Part shown: positions 5,908 to 10,316 of the stretch, piece by piece
Layout: every line of letters starts with the position of its first letter
Position numbering within the stretch: the first letter of the stretch is position 1
NCBI GenBank assembly: GCA_947447095.1
Contig: CANFIL010000046.1
Location: 1-10,316 of the forward strand
Source of the DNA: Actinomycetota bacterium
GTDB lineage: Bacteria; Actinomycetota; Actinomycetes; S36-B12; UBA5976
Direction of reading: 5' to 3'
Length of the DNA: 10,316 nucleotides
The notes under the pieces: model-generated
The model's input: only the letters and a program-made list of their open reading frames with translations
What the model was told of the DNA's origin: nothing
Database searches by the model: none
Made by a program: the position numbers and the translations under genes

Positions 5908-6936
5908 ATGACAAACGCACTACTCGTAAGTACTGATCCATACGTCATTTCAGAAATGCAGCAAATTGCCGGAGTTACCGGTGCGCGCCTTGAAGTGACC
6001 GACAAACCATCGGCAGGACAGGTACTTGAAGCAACGCACATTTTTGTGGATGCTGAATCCGTTCATCATTTTTCGGCAAAGGCACCGTTATGGGTAGTCG
6101 TCTCAGGCCCAGCGGGTCCGCAAGCCTGGAAATGTGCCACACAACTGAGAGCTGAACACATCGTCTCGCTACCCGAGGATCGCGCCACAATTACGCAAGC
6201 GCTTGCTGTCGCCAAACCTCGTCGCGCAAAAATGACCGCCGTCATCGGTTTAGTGCCGGGAATTGGAACAAGCACAGCTGCATGTCATGTCGCCGGGATG
6301 CTTTCGCGTGACCACGATGACGTTGTCCTTATTGATACAGATGTGCAGCACGGTGGTCTGGAGATTGTTCTAGGGCGCGAGGAAAATCCAGGCACTGATT
6401 GGACCGCAGCGATTGAACTAATGCGCAACTCGCAGGGCTCGATTGGCGAACACTTACCTCGATGGAATGATCTGGCGTATTTAGCCTCTCCAACTTCTGC
6501 AAAACAGAATTTTGAATCACCGCATTATGAATTAATTCAGACTCTTGTTCATGAGTTTCAGCACATCGTCGTTGATATTGCGGCACCATCGGACATGGAT
6601 GAGCTAATAGAAGATTGCGACAATGTTTGCTTCATCGTGCCAAATACTTTGCGAGCGATCGCTATTGCAAAGGGATACCTTGCGACTAGGGTGCCAAGCG
6701 AGGGAAACGTTGGACTCGTCGTGCGAGATATTCCGGGAAGTGCGTTGGCACCTTTGATGGTTGCCCAAACCCTCGATCTTGAATTGTGGGGATCATTACC
6801 AACTGACTCGCGAGTAGTGGAACTGATTGAGCAAGGACTGGGGCCAATTCCTATCAGGTCCGGTTCTTTCAATCGCAGCATAAGTCAGATCGTGCAACGG
6901 ATGTCACTCCAAGAATCACAGTTACGTGCAGCCTAA
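5908..6936 (+). CDS. ssd: Ssd: septum-site-determining / TadZ-like MinD-family protein
   Basis: A 342-residue protein (M. tuberculosis Ssd, Rv3660c, is about 350). An N-terminal receiver-like region of about 100 residues precedes a MinD/ParA/CpaE-type domain. The P-loop region GLVPGIGTSTAA begins at residue 114. Both lysines of the deviant Walker A (KGGxGKT) are absent, replaced by Leu115 and Thr121. Walker A'-like VVLIDTDVQHGGLEIVLG has the Asp pair at 143 and 145, and IVVDIAAP has Asp223 at the Walker B position. CpaE/TadZ proteins place Tad pili at the cell pole; mycobacterial Ssd overproduction disturbs septation. Lack of the P-loop Lys is, to my knowledge, common in Ssd, so nucleotide hydrolysis is doubtful. 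The last 11 bases overlap the tadA start, and the gene leads the Tad cluster. Confidence 0.9.
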   Translation: MTNALLVSTDPYVISEMQQIAGVTGARLEVTDKPSAGQVLEATHIFVDAESVHHFSAKAPLWVVVSGPAGPQAWKCATQLRAEHIVSLPEDRATITQALAVAKPRRAKMTAVIGLVPGIGTSTAACHVAGMLSRDHDDVVLIDTDVQHGGLEIVLGREENPGTDWTAAIELMRNSQGSIGEHLPRWNDLAYLASPTSAKQNFESPHYELIQTLVHEFQHIVVDIAAPSDMDELIEDCDNVCFIVPNTLRAIAIAKGYLATRVPSEGNVGLVVRDIPGSALAPLMVAQTLDLELWGSLPTDSRVVELIEQGLGPIPIRSGSFNRSISQIVQRMSLQESQLRAA

Positions 6937-8065
6937 TTTCGTTGACGATATCCGTTCGAGAATCGAACTTCGAGAAGGTTCTAGTTCTGCACAGGACATC
7001 GTTTCTATTGCACGCGAAGTAGTGCCATGGATATCAGATGTTGAATTAGTTGATCTTGTCGCTCAGTTATCAAATGAGGATTTCGGACTTGGACCACTTA
7101 ATGAACTCATTCGAATTCCTCATGTTACGGATGTTGTCGTGAATGGCCACAAAGATGTGTGGATTGATCGCGGTAATGGTTTAGAGCGCGTGGCTTCTCC
7201 GTGGGCAAATGAAGAACAAGTACGTAGATTTGCCATGCAACTTGCCGTCGTTAATGCTCGACGACTAGATGAACTCAACCCCTATGTAGATGTTCAGCTA
7301 TCCTCCGGAATTCGTTGCCACATCATCGCTCCGCCATTGTCCACATCTGGCACACAGATTTCTTTACGGATCCCTCACGGCTCACGACCATTGCTTGATG
7401 ACCTTTTGAAGAATCAGCATTCGCAAATACGTGATCTTGTGAAGTGGATTATTGAATCTAAGAAATCCGTAATGATTTGTGGTGGAACTGGAACCGGCAA
7501 GACCACACTGCTGGCGGCAATGTTGCGTGAGACGGCGCCAAGCGAGCGCATTGTTGTTATTGAGGATTCATCAGAGCTTGCTGTGGAACATCCTCACATC
7601 GTTATGTTGCAAAGTCGTCCCGCGAATGCTGAAGGAGTTGGGGATGTCCCACTGCGAACATTGGTTCGGCAAGCACTTCGTATGAGGCCAGACAAAATTG
7701 TGGTCGGCGAAATTCGTGGCTCAGAGGTTTTGGAATTCTTTGCAGCACTTAATACTGGCCATCGCGGGTGCGCAGCTACTATTCATGCAAACAGTGCAGC
7801 AGATGTCATTACCCGGATTCAGCTTCTGGGAATTCTCAATGGCCTAAGCGACGAAGCCACACATTTGCAGCTTGCTAGTGCCATTGATGTTGTCATTGAA
7901 CTCCGGCGCAATGGTCCAGATCGAATTATTTCCGAGATCGGAACGCTGACTTTCGATGAAGGCAGATGTCACTATGTGCCGCTACTTAGTGTTGCGGAGG
8001 GCATACAAATTCATCCTGCATTCGAGCAAATCACAGGCACGAAAGTTCTTGCGCGATGTGGGTAG
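6926..8065 (+). CDS. tadA: TadA/CpaF-type pilus assembly ATPase
   Basis: The cytoplasmic hexameric secretion ATPase (PilT/VirB11-like superfamily) that powers Flp pilus assembly, 379 residues. The N-terminal domain includes the family stretch LGPLNELIRIPHVTDVVVNG (about 52-71) and the RIPHGSRPLLDDLL linker. The catalytic domain has Walker A GGTGTGKTT (186-194, Lys192), Asp box VVIEDSSEL (Glu213), ALRMRPDKIVVGEIRG with Walker B Glu262, and His box GHRGCAATIHANS (His279, His287). All motifs are intact, so it should be active. The GTG start at 6926 lies 11 bases inside the end of ssd and has only a weak ribosome site, pointing to translational coupling. The next in-frame GTG (7022) would delete conserved sequence. 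It ends overlapping tadB by ten bases. Confidence 0.95.
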   Translation: MQPNFVDDIRSRIELREGSSSAQDIVSIAREVVPWISDVELVDLVAQLSNEDFGLGPLNELIRIPHVTDVVVNGHKDVWIDRGNGLERVASPWANEEQVRRFAMQLAVVNARRLDELNPYVDVQLSSGIRCHIIAPPLSTSGTQISLRIPHGSRPLLDDLLKNQHSQIRDLVKWIIESKKSVMICGGTGTGKTTLLAAMLRETAPSERIVVIEDSSELAVEHPHIVMLQSRPANAEGVGDVPLRTLVRQALRMRPDKIVVGEIRGSEVLEFFAALNTGHRGCAATIHANSAADVITRIQLLGILNGLSDEATHLQLASAIDVVIELRRNGPDRIISEIGTLTFDEGRCHYVPLLSVAEGIQIHPAFEQITGTKVLARCG

Positions 8066-8697
8066 TAACAGCGATTGTGTTCAGCGCGCTTGCTGCATTC
8101 TTGCGAGTACCTATGGATCGGCCTGGCAACGCTCGAATAATCCCTCGACGTACCAGAGAAACAAAACTCTCACATGACGAATTACTTCAGTTCGCTCTAG
8201 CTTTTCGACTTGAACTGGAATCCGGTGTCCTGTGCGAGGTTGCCTTACAACAGGCGCTGGAAACTCTTCCCGTGTCTGCGTTATCGCATACTAGACAGGC
8301 CATACGTTCACACAGTGATGTTGTCGCAGCCATGCATCGCGATGCTCAATCCATGCCATTATTACGTGATCTGAGTCTGGCTATTGCACTTTCCCAAAAG
8401 CAGGGTTCTCAGTTAGGTCACTCGTTGGCGATTATGACCCAATCGATTCAGGAACGTATTCAGGCACAACAATTATTGAACAGCGAACTGGCAAGTGTGC
8501 GCGCCACAATTGCTGTCTTGGCAATGCTTCCAATCCTTGGGATTGGGTTTGCCACAGTATTAGGCGCGCGTCCCATTCCTTGGATGCTTCATTCCACTTT
8601 GGGTACCTCATGCGTCCTAGTTGCCATCTGCTGTGAAGTTGCAGGCGTGCTATGGACTCGAGTTCTCATAAAGCACGCGATGAAGGAGGCAATGTGA
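8056..8697 (+). CDS. tadB: TadB-type inner-membrane platform protein (T2SSF domain)
   Basis: A 213-residue membrane protein of the GspF/TadB family that, with TadC, forms the inner-membrane platform contacted by TadA. A hydrophobic helix at about 2-17 is followed by a cytoplasmic T2SSF helical bundle (about 40-145), with FALAFRLELESGVLCEVALQQAL and IALSQKQGSQLGHSLAIM matching the family's usual pattern. TM helices follow at about 150-170 and 178-204. Actinobacterial TadB is often shorter than the proteobacterial form, and the size here fits that. ATG 8056 lies ten bases inside tadA. The TGA at 8695-8697 overlaps the GTG of tadC by four bases, and the tadC ribosome site lies within the last tadB codons. 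Confidence 0.88.
   Translation: MWVVTAIVFSALAAFLRVPMDRPGNARIIPRRTRETKLSHDELLQFALAFRLELESGVLCEVALQQALETLPVSALSHTRQAIRSHSDVVAAMHRDAQSMPLLRDLSLAIALSQKQGSQLGHSLAIMTQSIQERIQAQQLLNSELASVRATIAVLAMLPILGIGFATVLGARPIPWMLHSTLGTSCVLVAICCEVAGVLWTRVLIKHAMKEAM
8683..8689 (+). promoter_or_regulatory. Shine-Dalgarno AAGGAGG for tadC GTG start
   Basis: AAGGAGG ends four bases before GTG 8694 and lies within tadB codons. It selects GTG 8694 over the upstream in-frame ATG 8652. The GTGA overlap with the tadB stop is a classic coupled junction. Confidence 0.8.
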
Positions 8698-9287
8698 TCG
8701 TTCTGTGTTCGTTAGCCGCTGCACTTTGCGTGTTCTTAACATTTCAACTTTCACTCAGAAGTCGACTTCACAATTGTGATCTTCACACTAAGAATTCTCG
8801 GCACGCAACGCAACGCAAAGTCACAAATGTTCGTGGAGTCAGACCAGATGTTGTGCCAATGAGCGCAATGCAAGCAAGTACATCCCTAGATCAATTGCGA
8901 ATGTGTTTGGCAGCAGGTCTCACCATTCCACTTGCGGTAAGAGAAGTTGCACAGCTTAAAGATGCACATCCACACATCCTTTGGCTAGATCAAGAATTTG
9001 CTAGGAATCCAACCGGCGCTCTCGCAAGTATGCGAGAGCGAGACGTGCTATTTAGCGGAGCCGCCCACTTGCTAGAAAGAAGTTTTGTAACAGGGGCACC
9101 TTTGAATTCTGCACTGGGGACCTTGAGTGATCAATTGCGCAATTCAGTAACGCAGGCAGTTACTCGAAAAGTCCGCGCTGTTGGAGTCAAGGCCGTCATG
9201 CCATTAGGTCTGTGCTTCCTGCCGGCTTTTGTACTTCTCACAGTGGTGCCAATTGCTGTTGGCCTATTCCAGCAAATAAACGTGTAA
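8694..9287 (+). CDS. tadC: TadC-type inner-membrane platform protein (T2SSF domain)
   Basis: A 197-residue partner of TadB. It has an N-terminal TM (about 2-20), a basic cytoplasmic linker (about 22-55), a helical T2SSF-like domain (about 60-160, with DQLRMCLAAGLTIPLAVREVA) and a C-terminal TM from about 165. That last segment is preceded by RKVRAVGVKAVMPLG and contains LCFLPAFVLLTVVPIAVG, a signature of actinobacterial TadC. The start at GTG 8694 is chosen on its AAGGAGG and the GTGA overlap with tadB; an ATG at 8652 would add 14 polar residues ahead of the membrane helix. The gene contains a perfect 10-bp-stem inverted repeat (9017-9040). A 124-base gap follows before the pilin gene, so the pilin may have its own promoter. 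Confidence 0.87.
   Translation: MIVLCSLAAALCVFLTFQLSLRSRLHNCDLHTKNSRHATQRKVTNVRGVRPDVVPMSAMQASTSLDQLRMCLAAGLTIPLAVREVAQLKDAHPHILWLDQEFARNPTGALASMRERDVLFSGAAHLLERSFVTGAPLNSALGTLSDQLRNSVTQAVTRKVRAVGVKAVMPLGLCFLPAFVLLTVVPIAVGLFQQINV
9017..9040. repeat. perfect inverted repeat inside tadC
   Basis: The arm CGCTCTCGCA (9017-9026) and its exact reverse complement TGCGAGAGCG (9031-9040) are separated by AGTA. The 10-bp GC-rich stem with a tetraloop would fold strongly in RNA. No T-run follows, so it is not a standard terminator. It encodes part of TGALASMRERD in TadC. Confidence 0.8.
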
Positions 9288-9411
9288 CGATTCTCCATTT
9301 GATTCACAAGGTGCAGTTCTCCACAGAGATCAGGAATTGTAGAAACGGACACGTAAATCAAACACGATGAGTTTGGCGTAAATAGCGCCACATTCATCGA
9401 AGGAGTTCATC
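9288..9411 (+). promoter_or_regulatory. intergenic region upstream of the Flp pilin gene
   Basis: This 124-base gap lies between tadC and the pilin gene. No convincing -35/-10 pair was found. It holds a short inverted repeat, TGGCG (9374-9378) and CGCCA (9386-9390), with a TAAATAG loop. It also holds two copies of CGTAAAT (9352-9358, 9377-9383) 25 bases apart and two of TTCTCCA (9291-9297, 9317-9323) 26 bases apart. These could be operator half-sites or mRNA leader structure. The evidence is short matches only. Confidence 0.3.
9400..9405 (+). promoter_or_regulatory. Shine-Dalgarno AAGGAG for the pilin gene
   Basis: AAGGAG six bases before ATG 9412, a strong site that fits a highly made structural subunit. 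Confidence 0.75.
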
Positions 9412-9600
9412 ATGAAGTCACGTTTGATTCAAAGCCTCGCTCACGACGACGGTATGACCACAGCTGAGTATGCAGTGGGAACGGTTGCAACGGCCAGTCT
9501 TGCTGGCATTTTGATCAAAATCTTGACCAGCCCTGAAGTTCAAGGATTCATCATGCAGGTATTGAAGCATGCATTTACTTCACTATTTGGTTCCTTTTAG
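9412..9600 (+). CDS. Flp-type pilin, DUF4244 family
   Basis: A 62-residue prepilin, the likely major subunit of the pilus built by the neighbouring Tad proteins. A short basic/polar leader (1-14) ends in DDG, followed by MTTAEY, giving the Flp cleavage pattern G-xxxx-E-Y: cleavage after Gly14, Glu19 at mature +5, Tyr20. The mature chain would be 48 residues with one hydrophobic helix (about 20-38) and a C-terminus ending in Phe, as many Flp pilins do. Order and size match Rv3656c-type DUF4244 proteins between TadC and TadE in other actinobacteria. A prepilin peptidase (TadV/CpaA) is needed and is not in this window. A strong hairpin begins 11 bases after the stop, which could set its transcript level apart from the downstream genes. 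Confidence 0.9.
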   Translation: MKSRLIQSLAHDDGMTTAEYAVGTVATASLAGILIKILTSPEVQGFIMQVLKHAFTSLFGSF

Positions 9601-9982
9601 GAACGACATTCGGGGGTTCAGGAGACGACTGAACCCCCTGGGTGATGCTGGTTATGCAGTAGCCGAATTCGCAGTCGTTCTACCTGTACTTATTTTCATG
9701 ACGGCAATTGGCATGTGGTCGATAAACGTATGTGTGAGTCAACTCGAATTGCAATCGACAGTAGCGACAATATCGCGAACAGCAGCCAGAGGAGATTCGG
9801 TGATTAACCTCATTGATAAGGCACAGGAAAATCACATCGCGGTGGTTGTTTCTAGTTATGACTCAGTCGTCTCGGTCAACGCAACAAAGCAAGTAAACTT
9901 TCCGCTCCCCGCATTACATGACACAGTGAACCTCACAGCATCGATGACGTCATCGATTGAAAGCGGCAACTTTGGACAGTGA
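9569..9982 (+). CDS. tadE: TadE-like minor pilin / pseudopilin
   Basis: TadE-family minor prepilin; 137 residues if begun at ATG 9569. A basic leader (RNDIRGFRRRLNPLGDAG) precedes a TadE-type processing site, Gly28 followed by YAVAEF with Glu33 at +5. A hydrophobic helix follows (about 34-55, AVVLPVLIFMTAIGMW), then an extracytoplasmic C-terminal domain with the family's SRTAARGD segment. The start is uncertain. ATG 9569 overlaps the pilin gene by 32 bases and has little ribosome site. TTG 9587 also overlaps it. CTG 9629 has AGGAG four bases upstream but is a rare start and sits in a hairpin stem. All three keep the processing site. It likely caps or initiates the Flp pilus; Rv3655c is the mycobacterial counterpart by position. 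Confidence 0.82.
   Translation: MHLLHYLVPFRNDIRGFRRRLNPLGDAGYAVAEFAVVLPVLIFMTAIGMWSINVCVSQLELQSTVATISRTAARGDSVINLIDKAQENHIAVVVSSYDSVVSVNATKQVNFPLPALHDTVNLTASMTSSIESGNFGQ
9612..9638. repeat. strong hairpin at the pilin-tadE junction
   Basis: GGGGGTTCAG (9612-9621) and its exact complement CTGAACCCCC (9629-9638) are separated by GAGACGA. The 10-bp, G/C-rich stem begins 11 bases after the pilin stop and is followed by TGGGTGATG, not a T-run. A smaller 5-bp inverted repeat (GTTCC 9590-9594, GGAAC 9600-9604) spans the pilin stop just upstream. It could be an attenuator, a U-less terminator or an RNA stabiliser that lets the pilin message exceed tadE. It lies within tadE codons if that gene starts at 9569. 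Confidence 0.75.
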
Positions 9983-9983
9983 A

Positions 9984-10316
9984 TTGAGATGTGAAGAGGA
10001 AGGAAGCATCACTATTGTGACGATCACACTGACGATCGTCATTCTCGTCACGACTGTAATAACGATTCTCTTTAGCCAACTAGTTGTTGGACAGAGGCAT
10101 ACGCAAAGCGCGGCCGATGCCTCCGCGATCGCCGGAGCAAATGCCCTGGCATTAAACGCGGACGCAGCATGCCTCTTGGCTGCCCAGATTGCCTTGAGGA
10201 ATCAGTCACGTCTGACGAATTGTGTCGTGAGCGATTCTGATGTGCGTGTTTGGATCTCGGATTCGATTGACGTCGCGGGTCACATTGTTGAACTGACTGC
10301 GCAGGCTCGAGCCGGA
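9984..10316 (+). CDS. second TadE-like protein of the Tad cluster (3' end outside window)
   Basis: An open frame runs to the window edge, 111 codons from TTG 9984, one base after the tadE stop, with GGA at 9974-9976 as a possible ribosome site. Other in-frame starts are TTG 9972 and GTG 10017. The N-terminus EEEGSITIVTITLTIVILVTT is a hydrophobic segment preceded by Gly, but unlike TadE and the pilin it has no Glu at +5. It is followed by GQRHTQSAADASAIAGANALAL, matching the R-H-x-x-Q-x-A-A-D-x-x-A-L/I-A-x-A pattern of Rv3654c-like 'helicase/secretion neighbourhood TadE-like' proteins. Two Cys follow (ACLLAA and TNCVV), also usual in that group. Its place directly after TadE fits. The likely role is a minor exported component of the Flp/Tad system; the precise function is unknown. 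Confidence 0.78.
   Translation, partial: MRCEEEGSITIVTITLTIVILVTTVITILFSQLVVGQRHTQSAADASAIAGANALALNADAACLLAAQIALRNQSRLTNCVVSDSDVRVWISDSIDVAGHIVELTAQARAG

Noticed and set aside
8530..8547. CCAATCC-TTG-GGATTGG inverted repeat in tadB
   Set aside because: A 7-bp stem in a repetitive hydrophobic coding stretch is close to what chance gives in 10 kb.
1..10316. CRISPR arrays, tRNA or rRNA genes, insertion sequences
   Set aside because: No spaced direct-repeat array, no tRNA-like cloverleaf, no transposase and no flanking inverted repeats were seen; nearly all bases are accounted for by conserved genes.

Overview
The window is an ordinary-looking, densely coded stretch of actinobacterial chromosome. 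All supported genes lie on the + strand, gaps are short and many starts overlap the previous stop. GC is roughly half, low for an actinobacterium. Gene content and order resemble the MarP-EphE-Acs and Ssd-Tad neighbourhoods of Mycobacterium and Streptomyces. A small-genome, low-GC aquatic actinobacterium (acI/Nanopelagicales type) is a reasonable guess, but that is inference from composition and order only.

Left part (1-5020): the C-terminal end of a MarP-like membrane serine protease; a full acetyl-CoA synthetase (acs); an NhaA-family Na+/H+ antiporter; a small two-TM 'holin-X' (DUF1469-like) membrane protein; and an EphE-like alpha/beta hydrolase. The likely common theme is pH, ion and envelope homeostasis plus acetate use. 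nhaA has no Shine-Dalgarno sequence and a -10-like box placed for leaderless transcription. The holin-like gene has its own promoter-like sequence and a perfect AGGAGG.

Middle (5028-5804): a 258-residue protein of the type found beside ssd in actinobacteria. Its core reads like a Fic motif with every catalytic position replaced, so it looks like a Fic-fold pseudoenzyme.

Right part (5908-10316): a Tad/Flp pilus gene cluster in the actinobacterial order: ssd (TadZ/MinD-like), tadA (secretion ATPase), tadB and tadC (membrane platform), a 62-residue Flp-type pilin (DUF4244), a TadE-like minor pilin, and the start of a second TadE-like secretion-neighbourhood protein cut by the window end. Prepilin peptidase and RcpA/RcpC homologues are not in the window.

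No wholly new system was found. The most interesting signals are substitutions at key catalytic or transport residues in three neighbouring proteins: NhaA has lost both partners of its Asp-Lys salt bridge, the hydrolase has Gly at the nucleophile elbow, and the Fic-like protein lacks the Fic His. In addition, two perfect 10-bp-stem hairpins flank the pilin gene, one inside tadC and one straddling the pilin-tadE junction.
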